DNA from: Oscillospiraceae bacterium
GTDB taxonomy: Bacteria; Bacillota; Clostridia; Oscillospirales; Oscillospiraceae
Length of the DNA stretch: 64,000 bases
Assembly: GCA_017622295.1 (NCBI GenBank)
Contig: JAGARK010000052.1
Coordinates: 1-64,000, forward strand
Direction of reading: 5' to 3'
The notes under the pieces are model-generated. The model was not told the DNA's origin, searched no databases, and saw only the letters and a program-made list of their open reading frames with translations. The first letter of the stretch is position 1, and each line of letters starts with the position of its first letter. Of the stretch, positions 9,401-16,744 are shown one piece after another. The position numbers and the translations under genes are program-made.

Positions 9401-9655
9401 GTCGAGGCATTCCTCCGCTGCACTGCCCAGCTGATCGGCAACCCGCCTGGCAAGGCGGGTAAAGGACAGCACTTCCGCAAATCGGCTGGCTGTATCCCCC
9501 GCTGCGGCACAAAGCCGCCGCTCCGTCTCGTGGCTGATCAGCTCCGGTACCATCAGGATCCGTCCGCCCTTTTCTTCTTTTACATCCCGGCTGATGCGGC
9601 CCAGGATCTCATCCCGGCAGGCCGTCCAGTCGGTTCCCAGCAGCAAATGCAGCAT
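6398..9655 (-). CDS. addB: ATP-dependent nuclease subunit B
   Basis: 1085 residues from the ATG at 9655, chosen because an AAAGGCGGTGA ribosome binding site precedes it and the upstream extension reads as noncoding. The C-terminal nuclease has 'YYRVVDYKTGKKDF', and the iron-sulfur pattern is present: one Cys in 'QAECRLSYFLKYG' and CTFCPYGAVC at the end. AddB pairs with AddA; its nuclease cuts the 5' strand and its inactivated helicase region reads Chi. The N-terminus is MLHLLLGTDWTACRDEIL, where other AddB proteins have a GxxGxGKT Walker A; that motif is missing here. Confidence 0.93.
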   Translation of the reverse strand: MLHLLLGTDWTACRDEILGRISRDVKEEKGGRILMVPELISHETERRLCAAAGDTASRFAEVLSFTRLARRVADQLGSAAEECLDNGGRVVAMASGARQLSSRLKAYASVETRPEFLTGLIDAVDEFKRCCISSEDLMAASTRTEGSLAQKLEELALLLESYDALCRQGKRDPRDQETQLLEQMELGDFAEKHVFYIDGFPDFTRQHLAILEHLIKHSPHVTVSLNCDRVDSTLLAFEKPGDTAARILRCARNAGVEVQIEIVKENPTPLSIMRSHLFQGSITAGSQKDVLRVFRGESPYEECLAAAERILELVRSGCRYRDITVVCGDIVAYKPLVHLAFRRCGIPVYLSGTEDILQKSVIATAVSAMDAALGGFETSDVMRYLRSVLSPVDPDTCDLVENYAVVWGIRGKRWAEVWKNHPDGLSVAWDAESEALLCRLNEARMLAVEPLDALRRRFLEAKNVREQVLALYEFLEAISLEQRLDSLAQELDEDGDNRSAQILGQLWEILIGALEQLHDVLGNTHWDTESFARLFQLLLSQYDVGTIPPVLDAVQVGPVSAMRLHQEKHLIVLGAQEGNLPGYTGSAGILSDQERVALRELGMPLTGGSLEGIQAEFAEIYGVFCGAMETATVYYSGNQPSFLCRRLAELAGGEQEVSPTLGAALTDKFEAGAYLSRWNAESIAQRIGVSETYDEVKQRRNYELGMVQRQQIDKLYGKTLNLSASQVDRQAECRLSYFLKYGMRAKERKEATVDPAEFGTYVHAVLENTARCIKEKGGFPKVSLEETLEIAEGFSDEYAREHFSQIESERLTYLFRRNGQELRMVVEELWEELQQSQFQPEDFEVSFGTGEGLPAIALPGTKMNAILRGFVDRVDTWKNSGNSYYRVVDYKTGKKDFDYCDVYNGVGLQMLLYLFALAECGEEVVGSRPIPAGVQYFPARVPYVSSDGRLTEEELEKERFKDRKRKGLLLKDEQILQAMEPSENPKRLCYTVRKDGTMVGDLADREQLQLLKAYVFKVLGKMVDDIASGNVEPNPYTRGSSHSACTFCPYGAVCHETGVEGRRNYKAMNAQRFWEEIGKEMNRHG

Positions 9656-9722
9656 CGGCTCACCGCCTTTCTCTCGTTTATCTACATGATACCACAGATC
9701 CGGTCCAAAAAACAGCCTCCAA

Positions 9723-10334
9723 TTATCCCCTGTGGAGCAAATTTTCCACGTTCCCCAGCACGTCCAGCAAATAAAAACGCACTTCATATTCTTCATCGCC
9801 CGTCAGCGCCCCTGTCAGAGAATCTGAAAAACCTGCGCCAGCAGCGGTATCCTCAAAGCCATCACTGGTTGCGGGTACGCACAGAGTCGGAAATACCACG
9901 CACCACCAGTTCTGTCCCGCCCCCTCGCCGATGACGATGCGAAGGGATTCATAGATCCCCGCCGGAAGCGTAAAGGTATCATAAACTCTCGTACCGAATT
10001 CCTCCAGCGCAAGACTCACCTGCACAGAATCTTCGCAGCCCAGCTCCCGCAGCACATGTTCGGCCAAAAGCTGGATCTGGGGCAGCTGCTGGCGTAAGTA
10101 AGCCTTTGCCGCTTCTGGGTCTGTCAGCTCTGCCATGGCACTCTGAAGGCTTTCCACAACTGCATCGCGAACCAGCAGCTTCAGACTCTGATCCTCCTGA
10201 GAGTCGGAAGCCGCCACCACATGCAGCCGGATCAGCTCTTCCCGCAGGGTGGTCCGATCTGCAATCAGACCGCCGCACCACACAAGGCACACAACCAGCA
10301 GACAAATCATGATCCTTTTCAAACATTTCCACAT
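9723..10334 (-). CDS. spoIIR: Stage II sporulation protein R
   Basis: 203 residues: a hydrophobic N-terminal segment (ICLLVVCLVWCGGLI), then 'LIRLHVVAASDSQEDQSLKLLVRDAVVESL' and 'GAGQNWWCVVFPTLC', both signature stretches of SpoIIR. SpoIIR is made in the forespore under sigma-F, is secreted into the intermembrane space, and triggers SpoIIGA to cleave pro-sigma-E in the mother cell. The start is placed at the ATG at 10334, whose GGACGGTG ribosome binding site lies in the arm of a terminator hairpin; an ATG at 10310 is the alternative. Downstream is addBA after a 67-nt gap. Confidence 0.93.
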   Translation of the reverse strand: MWKCLKRIMICLLVVCLVWCGGLIADRTTLREELIRLHVVAASDSQEDQSLKLLVRDAVVESLQSAMAELTDPEAAKAYLRQQLPQIQLLAEHVLRELGCEDSVQVSLALEEFGTRVYDTFTLPAGIYESLRIVIGEGAGQNWWCVVFPTLCVPATSDGFEDTAAGAGFSDSLTGALTGDEEYEVRFYLLDVLGNVENLLHRG

Positions 10335-10376
10335 AAAAAACACCGTCCATACTTGAATACAACAAGTATGGACGGT
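10335..10376 (-). terminator. Terminator hairpin between ispE and spoIIR, overlapping the spoIIR ribosome binding site
   Basis: A 14-bp perfect stem (ACCGTCCATACTTG with CAAGTATGGACGGT) and a 7-nt loop is followed on the minus strand by a run of six T ending exactly at the spoIIR ATG. It is a textbook terminator for ispE, yet it leaves no space for a separate spoIIR leader and includes the sequence GGACGGTG that would serve as the spoIIR ribosome binding site. Confidence 0.85.
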
Positions 10377-10393
10377 AATTTCCAAAATTATAC
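10364..10393 (-). promoter_or_regulatory. Possible sigma-F promoter of spoIIR
   Basis: On the minus strand GTATA (10393-10389, overlapping the ispE stop) is followed 15 nt later by GTCCATACTT (10373-10364), close to the sigma-F pattern GYATA then GGNNANANTR. The -10 lies inside the first arm of the terminator stem. The match is imperfect (second G and last base differ), so this is a guess guided by the known sigma-F control of spoIIR. Confidence 0.35.
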
Positions 10394-11245
10394 GGGTTTG
10401 CAGATATAGACTTCAGGATAATGATCCTTCAGCATACTGCAGATAACAGCCGCCACCTCAAACTCGGACACAACAGCGAAGCATGCAGAGCCGGAGCCAG
10501 TCATCTGATAGCCCACAGCACCGTACTGATGGAACAGCGATTTAATGTAGTTCAGCTCCAGATGGTCAGCGGTGACCACGGGGTCGAATACGTTGCACAG
10601 ATTGTGGGCAACCTTCTCCAGATCGCCGGCCAGCAGGGCACTTTCCATGGCCTTGTTATCCGGCCGCCTGGCAATAGCCACCTCATCGATCTTTTGGTAC
10701 AGCTCCGGGGTGGAGACAGAAAATGCGGGCTTGCAGACCACGATGATGCAGTCGGGCATGTCGGGAAGCTTTCTCAGCTTTTCGCCCCGTCCTTCGCACA
10801 TGAAGGTGCCGCAGACCACGCAGAAAGGCACATCGCTGCCGATCTTTGCGCCCAACTCCGCCAGAGCCATGATGGACAGAGGCTCGCCGTAGTGACGGTT
10901 CAGGGCTCTGAGAACTGCCGCAGCGTCGGCGCTGCCGCCGCCCATGCCCGCCTGACTGGGGATCCGCTTGGTGATGCGGATCTCAATGCCATCGGGGTCC
11001 TTGCCCATGGTATCACAGTAGAGCTTGGCTGCCTTCCAGGCCAGATTACGCTCATCGGTGGGAATATCCTCCCGGTCGCACTTCAGGCACCAGGGCTTTC
11101 CGGTACCCACATCGATTTCAATATCGTCGCGGATGGATACCGTCTGCATCACACTTCTCAGATCATGGTAGCCGTCTTCCCGCTTGCCGAGGACATCCAG
11201 TGTCAGATTCAACTTGGCAAACGCGCCTTCATAAAGAGTCGTCAT
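10388..11245 (-). CDS. ispE: 4-diphosphocytidyl-2-C-methyl-D-erythritol kinase
   Basis: 285 residues of a GHMP kinase: 'GAFAKLNLTLDVLGKREDGYHDLRSVMQTV' at the N-terminus, the glycine-rich ATP loop 'PSQAGMGGGSADAAAVLRALN', and a late 'GYQMTGSGSACFAVV'. IspE phosphorylates CDP-methylerythritol at the 2-hydroxyl in the MEP route to isopentenyl diphosphate, in the cytosol. Its presence shows that isoprenoids are made by the MEP pathway here, which matters for reading the aconitase X genes at 17.3-19.1 kb. The start has a GGAAGGATG ribosome binding site 8-9 nt upstream. A strong terminator follows. Confidence 0.95.
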   Translation of the reverse strand: MTTLYEGAFAKLNLTLDVLGKREDGYHDLRSVMQTVSIRDDIEIDVGTGKPWCLKCDREDIPTDERNLAWKAAKLYCDTMGKDPDGIEIRITKRIPSQAGMGGGSADAAAVLRALNRHYGEPLSIMALAELGAKIGSDVPFCVVCGTFMCEGRGEKLRKLPDMPDCIIVVCKPAFSVSTPELYQKIDEVAIARRPDNKAMESALLAGDLEKVAHNLCNVFDPVVTADHLELNYIKSLFHQYGAVGYQMTGSGSACFAVVSEFEVAAVICSMLKDHYPEVYICKPV

Positions 11246-11382
11246 ATGTGTTCATCCTTCCAGTTTTCTATTATCTTTCGCTATTATATCGGACGGCGGG
11301 ACTTTTTTCAATTCCTATCTGTATATTTTTATTCCTTCGGGGCATCATATCACCATCCCAAGGCAGAAACGGAGGTAACAGT

Positions 11383-11586
11383 ATGGACACATTGGCATTG
11401 ATCCTGTCCATCGTCGGCAGCCTGAACTGGGGCCTGATGGGCATTTTCAAGTTCGATCTGGTGGCATGGCTCTTTGGCGGATCCGCCACGCTGCTCAGCC
11501 GGATCGTCTATACAATCATTGGGCTCGCGGGACTGTGGTGTATTTCCTTCCTGTTTCGCAAAGACTCCATTGTCGACGGAGAATAA
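11383..11586 (+). CDS. DUF378 small membrane protein
   Basis: 67 residues starting at an ATG 5-6 nt after CGGAGGTAAC. 'LALILSIVGSLNWGLMGIFKFDLVAWLFG' and 'LSRIVYTIIGLAGLWCISFLF' are two membrane segments with the NWG and YxxIGxAGL positions typical of DUF378 (YuzA-like) proteins. No function is established for the family. It stands alone, divergent from ispE, and shares a terminator with the convergent gene at 11635. Confidence 0.85.
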   Translation: MDTLALILSIVGSLNWGLMGIFKFDLVAWLFGGSATLLSRIVYTIIGLAGLWCISFLFRKDSIVDGE

Positions 11587-11590
11587 CAAA

Positions 11591-11625
11591 CAACGGCAGT
11601 TCCGCAAAAGGAACTGCCGTTGCAC
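11591..11625. terminator. Bidirectional terminator
   Basis: CAACGGCAGTTCC pairs perfectly with GGAACTGCCGTTG around a GCAAAA loop. It lies between the convergent DUF378 gene and the zinc-ribbon/Ig-like gene and can serve both, though its U tracts are short. Confidence 0.75.
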
Positions 11626-11634
11626 TTTCTTCAT

Positions 11635-12726
11635 TTACTTGTTTCTGCAGCGGACAACAATCACGATCTCCTGATCACCGTACTTGACGGTGATGTTTGC
11701 AGTGCCCTTACCCACACGGGTAACGGTGCCGTTTTCAACAGTACAGACGCTCTCATCGTCGGAAGTCCAGGTGACTTCCTCATTACTCAGCTCCTTGAGC
11801 TTGAAGGTGAACTGCTGACCATGACCGGTCAGGGTGATGTCGGTGTAGTTGACCTCCAGCTTCACATCCTTCAAGGGTGCGGTGGGCTCGGTAGCCTCAG
11901 TTGCTTCGGTAGCTTCCGTTGCGTCAGTGGTTTCGTCAGTGGACCCGGTCTCTTCGGGCAGAGTCTCTTCCACGAAGGAGCAGGTGACCTCACACTGCAG
12001 CTGCACCTCGCCGCAGCTGACCACAACAATTGCCTCGCCCTCACCCACAGCGGTCAGGCAGCCGTCATCATCAACAGTGACAACGGACTCGTCGCTGGAG
12101 TAATAGCTGATGGTATCGGTGGTATCGCCGGGGGTAACTGTGAAGTTCAGCAGCCAGGAATTGCCTTCAGCCTCCAGGGTAACCTTTTCAGCGCCGGATT
12201 CGGTCCACTCCAGGCCGGTGCAGGGGATGGTGGGCTCCTCCGTCTCCTCGGGCTCCGTGGGGGGCTCGGTCTGCATCACGCTGGGCTCCGTAGCGGGCAG
12301 GCTTTCTTCAGCCAGGAAACCTGGCAGGAAATACTGGGTAAAGATGTAGGCGCTGACACACAGCAGGGCCAGGATCACGATGACCAGAAGCACATTCAGG
12401 ACCGTATTGGTTGCCTGCTTGCGGGGCTTCTCGTTGAAATCGTATGCTTCCTCGGGCTCCTCGGGAACGGGACGGGGACGGGGGCGGGGTGCTTCTTCCT
12501 CTCCCTCGTAATCCATCACACCGCGGTTGCGCTTGCGCACATTGGACTTGGAGAATCTGCCGCCGCGGACAGAAGAACTGCTTCTGGTGACGGTCTCAGT
12601 TTCTTCCATAACGATATCGTCGGCCACGGTCTTGGTGCCGCCGACACGGACACAGCCGCAGATGGGGCACTGGTCAGCGCTCTCCGGATACCGTGTTCCG
12701 CATACATCGCAAATTATCTTGCTCAT
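11635..12726 (-). CDS. Membrane protein with N-terminal zinc ribbon and C-terminal Ig-like (BIG2-type) domains
   Basis: 363 residues. Residues 6-24 hold CDVCGTRYPESADQCPICG, a CxxC-CxxC zinc ribbon. A charged linker (RPRPRPVPEEPEE) leads to one transmembrane segment (VLNVLLVIVILALLCVSAYIF, about 110-130). The outside part has a Thr/Glu/Pro-rich spacer, one Ig-like unit ending 'SVVTVDDDGCLTAVGEGEAIVVV', an acidic TEATEATEATE repeat, and a second ending 'SVCTVENGTVTRVGKGTANITV', both BIG2-like. The gene is divergent from the kinase gene at 12865 with back-to-back promoters. A cytoplasmic ribbon joined to extracellular Ig domains suggests a sensor or wall-anchored scaffold; the actual job is unknown. 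Confidence 0.75.
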   Translation of the reverse strand: MSKIICDVCGTRYPESADQCPICGCVRVGGTKTVADDIVMEETETVTRSSSSVRGGRFSKSNVRKRNRGVMDYEGEEEAPRPRPRPVPEEPEEAYDFNEKPRKQATNTVLNVLLVIVILALLCVSAYIFTQYFLPGFLAEESLPATEPSVMQTEPPTEPEETEEPTIPCTGLEWTESGAEKVTLEAEGNSWLLNFTVTPGDTTDTISYYSSDESVVTVDDDGCLTAVGEGEAIVVVSCGEVQLQCEVTCSFVEETLPEETGSTDETTDATEATEATEATEPTAPLKDVKLEVNYTDITLTGHGQQFTFKLKELSNEEVTWTSDDESVCTVENGTVTRVGKGTANITVKYGDQEIVIVVRCRNK

Positions 12727-12770
12727 ATTAAACCTCCTGTAGGATCGTATAGAATACCATTCTGTTCGAC

Positions 12771-12799
12771 ATTATAACACTAATTCCCAAAGAAAACAA
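12771..12799 (-). promoter_or_regulatory. Sigma-A promoter of the zinc-ribbon gene
   Basis: On the minus strand TTGTTT (12799-12794) and TATAAT (12776-12771) are 17 nt apart. The gene starts 45 nt downstream behind an AGGAGG site. Confidence 0.65.
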
Positions 12800-12810
12800 C
12801 TACAAAACAG

Positions 12811-12839
12811 TTGCATTTTTTGTATTTTTATTTTATGAT
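12811..12839 (+). promoter_or_regulatory. Sigma-A promoter of the kinase gene
   Basis: TTGCAT (12811-12816) and TATGAT (12834-12839) are 17 nt apart. It lies back to back with the minus-strand promoter: the two -35 boxes are only 11 nt apart, so one regulator could act on both genes. Confidence 0.6.
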
Positions 12840-12864
12840 ATAGAAGTAAAAGGAGGCGATTTCA

Positions 12865-15800
12865 TTGTCTGATTTTAAATTGGTTTCTCCTCTGCTGGAT
12901 GGCTATGTCATGGGCGATCCCATGAGCAGTCACGACGGCGTGTACTGCTGCCCGGCAATGAAGGAAAATTCTGATGAAAAATATATCGTAAAGATCATCT
13001 CCGTGCCTGCATCCCAGAAACAGCTGGATGCACTGCTGCTGACCGGCGCTTTCTCCGATGCCGGCGCGGCCATGGAGTATTTTAAAGAACTGACCAACGG
13101 CATCGTCAAAGAAGCTGAAACCCTGCAGCAGCTTTCCAAGCTGGAAGGCTTCCTTCCCTATGACGGCTGGCAGGTGGTTCCCATGGTAAATGGCGAACTG
13201 GGTTACAATGTCTACCTGGTGGGTTCCTACAAGCGCTCTCTGGAAAAGCACCTCAGACGCAATCCCATGACCCATCTGGGGGCTGTGAACCTGGGTCTGG
13301 ATCTGTGCGCCGCCCTGGCGATCTGCCGCCGGGCAGGCTATATGTTCATTGACCTGAAGCCTTCCAACATCTACCTCACCGGCGACCGGGAATACCGCAT
13401 CGGTGATCTGGGCTTTGTGAATCTGCAGTCGCTGAAGTACACAAGCATGCCCAGCAAGTACCGCAGTCCCTACACCGCGCCGGAGCTGCATGATGCCCTG
13501 GCAACCCTGAACCCCACTGCTGACGTTTATTCCCTGGGCATGATCCTGTATCAGCTCTATAACAATGGTCAGCTGCCTTTCCAGGACCGCGCACCCAAGG
13601 AAGAGCTCCCCGCTCCCCTGAACGCCGATTACGAAATGGCCGAGATCATCATGAAGGCCATCACCCCCGATCCCAGAAGCCGCTGGCAGAATCCCATTGA
13701 GATGGGCAAGGCCCTGGTTGGCTATATGCAGCGCAACACCGTCAACGACAATCCCATTGTTCCCCCCAAGGTGGAGCAGTCCGCTCCCATTACTTACGAA
13801 GAGCCTGAGATCGAAGAAGCTGAGGATCTGCTGACTGGCAATCCTGCCGCTGTTTTCGAAGAGATAGCTTCTCCCGAGCCCATCGCCGAGGAAGCGGGAC
13901 TCATAGCGGAAGACCCCCTCCCTGCAGAGGAGGAAGATCTCCCAGCAGAGCCTGAGGAAGAGGTGTATGATCCTCCCTACGAATTCCGGGATGACGATTT
14001 TATCCCCGATGATGACGACATTCCCGAAGTGGATCCCACCGACGAAGCAGCCGAAGAAGGCGAGGAAAACACGGATTCTGCCGATGAGGTTCCGGAATAT
14101 TCCTATACTGCGGAGCTGGACTTCCTGAAGGATATGGTTTCCGACGAGACTGCCCCCGATGTGGAGGCCGGCGACGATCTGTCTGACGCAGAGATGACCG
14201 ACGAGGTCAACTCCATGCTCTCCCAGGCCGATGATCTGCTGTCCCAGGATGTTCCCGGCGGCGTTGTGATTCCGGATCCCATTGAGATCACCATCCCCGT
14301 GGACTTTGACGAGGAAAAAACCGCCATCGCTGAAGAGCCTGAGGACGATGAGGATGAGGAATTCCACTTCCGCACCGCAGATGTGGATGACGATGACGCC
14401 GAGGACCGCGAAGAGAACCGGAACAAAACTGACGCTGACGGCGATCATGAAATCGAAGTGCTCTATACCCGTCCCAGGAAGAAGGGCGGTCGTTCCTGGC
14501 TGGCTGTCATCGCAATTGTTCTTGTTCTGGCGCTGGCCGGCTTTGGCGGCTTCTACTTCTATACCAACTACTACCTGCTGACCATTGACAAAATGACCAT
14601 CGACGAAGTGGATGACACCCTGACTGTTCAGGTCGTCACCGATGTGGACGAGGCTCTGCTGACCGCCGTCTGTACCGACACCTACGGCAACACCTTCTCC
14701 GTTCCCGTCATCGGCGGCAAGGCTGTGTTCACCGAGCTGAACGCATCCACTACTTATAAGATCACTCTGGAAGCTTCCGGCTTCCATGCCCTGTCCGGCT
14801 CCTACACCGGCAGCTACACCACCAAGGAAGAGACCAACATCGTCAGCTTCACTGCCATCACCGGCGCCGATGACGGCACCGTGATCCTGAACTTCACCGT
14901 CGAAGGCCGTGATACCCAGGAGTGGATCGTCGAATACTCCGCCGAAGGTGAGGAGCCTCGCTCCGAGTCCTTCACCGGACACATGGTCACCATCAATGGT
15001 CTGAGCGTAGGTAAGACCTACACCTTCACCCTGGTGTCCCCCGAAGAATCCGGCCTCTACATCACCGGAAGCTCCACCCTGGAGTTCACCGCTTCCAGAA
15101 TCATCACCGCTGAGAATCTGAGCATCGTCTCCTGTGAGGACGGCGTACTGACTGCCCAGTGGGATGCCCCCAGCGATGCTGCGGTGGAAAGCTGGACTGT
15201 CCGCTGCTACTCCGACGACGGCTATGACGAAACCGTCACCGTGTCCGAAACCACCGCCCAGTTTACCGACATCAGCGCGGATACCGCCTACACCCTGGAA
15301 GTCACCGCCGCAGGCATGGCCCAGAGTGCCCGGGCTTACGTCACCGCCAACCCCACCACCGTCTCCAACCTGGGAGTCAAGTCCGATGGCCTCGACCTGA
15401 ACGTCACCTGGGAGCACGCCGGGGAAGCTCCCGAGGGCGGCTGGCTGCTGATGTACCGCATCGACGGCAGCGATCATCAGGAAGTGGTCACCACCACCTC
15501 CAATTCCGCTGTCATCAGCCGGTTTGTCCCGGGTGCCGCTTACAGCATCGTCCTGAAGGCCGCTGACGGCTCCACCGTCTTCGGCGGTGAGCTGGAATAT
15601 GCTGCTGAAGAGGCCGGCGAATTTGACGACCACTCCCTGAAGGCCTCCGAGATTCAGGTGAGCCTATGCCGCACCCCCGATGTGGACGACTGGACCCACG
15701 AGACCCTGGACAGCGATACCGACTACACCACTAAGTTTACCTCCACCCAGAGTGCCTCTCTGGTGCTGTACGCCACCAAGAATCCAGGCAACTCCAAAGA

Positions 15801-16014
15801 GGAAACCGTGGTCATGTTCGTTCTCCGTGACGCCGATGGCAATGTCATCGGTGAGTTGGTCAACACCGAAACCTATGAATGGGCCTCCATGTGGAAAGAC
15901 CGCTATGCCTATCTGACCATCCCCGAGCTGCCCGCTGAGCTTGGCAGCTACACCGTCGAAGTTTACTTCAACAACGCCCTTGTGGTCAACAAGACCCTGA
16001 ACATCACCGGTTAA
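12865..16014 (+). CDS. Membrane Ser/Thr protein kinase-like receptor with acidic linker and extracellular FN3-like repeats
   Basis: 1049 residues from a TTG with AAAGGAGGCG upstream. Residues about 10-290 form a kinase fold: K43 in YIVKI (VAIK lysine), D163-L-K-P-S-N168 (catalytic loop), D181-L-G (DFG position), and APELHD. The usual HRD is Phe-Ile-Asp, and the glycine-rich loop is weak, so activity is uncertain. Residues about 300-540 are a long Glu/Asp/Pro-rich linker, then a transmembrane helix near 543-565 (WLAVIAIVLVLALAGFGGF). The outside has several fibronectin-III-like units ('VESWTVRCYSDDGYDETVTVSE...TAYTLEVTAAG'). It could phosphorylate cytoplasmic targets in response to a wall ligand; it lacks PASTA domains. 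Confidence 0.8.
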   Translation: MSDFKLVSPLLDGYVMGDPMSSHDGVYCCPAMKENSDEKYIVKIISVPASQKQLDALLLTGAFSDAGAAMEYFKELTNGIVKEAETLQQLSKLEGFLPYDGWQVVPMVNGELGYNVYLVGSYKRSLEKHLRRNPMTHLGAVNLGLDLCAALAICRRAGYMFIDLKPSNIYLTGDREYRIGDLGFVNLQSLKYTSMPSKYRSPYTAPELHDALATLNPTADVYSLGMILYQLYNNGQLPFQDRAPKEELPAPLNADYEMAEIIMKAITPDPRSRWQNPIEMGKALVGYMQRNTVNDNPIVPPKVEQSAPITYEEPEIEEAEDLLTGNPAAVFEEIASPEPIAEEAGLIAEDPLPAEEEDLPAEPEEEVYDPPYEFRDDDFIPDDDDIPEVDPTDEAAEEGEENTDSADEVPEYSYTAELDFLKDMVSDETAPDVEAGDDLSDAEMTDEVNSMLSQADDLLSQDVPGGVVIPDPIEITIPVDFDEEKTAIAEEPEDDEDEEFHFRTADVDDDDAEDREENRNKTDADGDHEIEVLYTRPRKKGGRSWLAVIAIVLVLALAGFGGFYFYTNYYLLTIDKMTIDEVDDTLTVQVVTDVDEALLTAVCTDTYGNTFSVPVIGGKAVFTELNASTTYKITLEASGFHALSGSYTGSYTTKEETNIVSFTAITGADDGTVILNFTVEGRDTQEWIVEYSAEGEEPRSESFTGHMVTINGLSVGKTYTFTLVSPEESGLYITGSSTLEFTASRIITAENLSIVSCEDGVLTAQWDAPSDAAVESWTVRCYSDDGYDETVTVSETTAQFTDISADTAYTLEVTAAGMAQSARAYVTANPTTVSNLGVKSDGLDLNVTWEHAGEAPEGGWLLMYRIDGSDHQEVVTTTSNSAVISRFVPGAAYSIVLKAADGSTVFGGELEYAAEEAGEFDDHSLKASEIQVSLCRTPDVDDWTHETLDSDTDYTTKFTSTQSASLVLYATKNPGNSKEETVVMFVLRDADGNVIGELVNTETYEWASMWKDRYAYLTIPELPAELGSYTVEVYFNNALVVNKTLNITG

Positions 16015-16020
16015 GCATTT

Positions 16021-16052
16021 GGCAGCCGCACATTTGTGTGGCTGCCTTTTAT
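16021..16052 (+). terminator. Intrinsic terminator of the kinase gene
   Basis: GGCAGCCGCAC and GTGTGGCTGCC form a stem (one mismatch) around ATTT, followed by TTTTAT, directly after the kinase stop. Confidence 0.8.
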
Positions 16053-16161
16053 AATGCCCAGCAGTTTCCAGCGACCCTTTTCCAAAAAACCACCCGCTTG
16101 TTCACACATTTTTCTCCCAATATGCTATCATAATGAAAACCCATTGAACAGGAGTGAATCC

Positions 16162-16704
16162 ATGCGCGGCAAATCCCATCAGCTTTTGGGCCGTTATCTG
16201 GCAGACCGTTATATGTCCACCCTTCCCAAACGTTACGTCAAAGCCTTTCTGATCGGCTGCATCGAGCCGGACCGAAATCCCGCCACCTACCTCAAGGGCT
16301 CCCTGCATCAACAGTGGCTTCGGGGCCACAACTGGGGCAATTCCCGCAAATACATGCAGCGCACCTATCGCAAACTCGAACATCGCAAAAAACTGAAGCT
16401 GCTGGACTACTACCTTCTCGGAAGACTCATCCACTACACCACCGACGCCTTTACATCCGCCCACAACGAAGAATTCGGCTCCAGTCTCGTCGATCACCGG
16501 GAATATGAAGTTGCCTTACAGGACCATTTTCTGGAATACCTGTCCGAAAATCCGGAATTCTGGACCGATGCCAAGCGCCCGGTGATGGATACCATCCAGT
16601 CCTATCACCGCGACTACATCCGCCGCCCCGCAAGCATCCATACGGACACCCGCTTCGCGATCATCGTCTGCTGCATGGTCCTGACGCGGCTCTTCGCCCA
16701 TTGA
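16162..16704 (+). CDS. Zinc-dependent phospholipase C-like protein
   Basis: 180 residues from an ATG behind ACAGGAGTGAA. 'KSHQLLGRYLAD', 'IGCIEPDRNP', 'LRGHNWGNSRKYM', 'GRLIHYTTDAFTSAHNEEF' and 'VDHREYEVALQDHF' supply the spaced His, Asp and Glu ligands of the zinc-dependent phospholipase C/P1-nuclease fold. There is no signal peptide, so it is probably cytosolic, unlike secreted toxins of this fold; many Clostridia carry such short versions of unknown substrate. It stands alone between terminators. Confidence 0.75.
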   Translation: MRGKSHQLLGRYLADRYMSTLPKRYVKAFLIGCIEPDRNPATYLKGSLHQQWLRGHNWGNSRKYMQRTYRKLEHRKKLKLLDYYLLGRLIHYTTDAFTSAHNEEFGSSLVDHREYEVALQDHFLEYLSENPEFWTDAKRPVMDTIQSYHRDYIRRPASIHTDTRFAIIVCCMVLTRLFAH

Positions 16705-16705
16705 C

Positions 16706-16741
16706 AAAGAATCCCCCGGAAAAACTTCCGGGGGATTCTTC
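16706..16741. terminator. Bidirectional terminator
   Basis: AAGAATCCCCCGGAA pairs with TTCCGGGGGATTCTT. It ends the plus-strand phospholipase-like gene and the minus-strand ene-reductase/aconitase X/HD operon. Confidence 0.85.
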
Positions 16742-16744
16742 AGT

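Noticed and set aside
12862-15633. 923-codon Gly/Val/Ile-rich frame opposite the kinase gene
   Set aside because: Antisense of the acidic linker and FN3 repeats; the kinase strand has an AGGAGG start, promoter and terminator.
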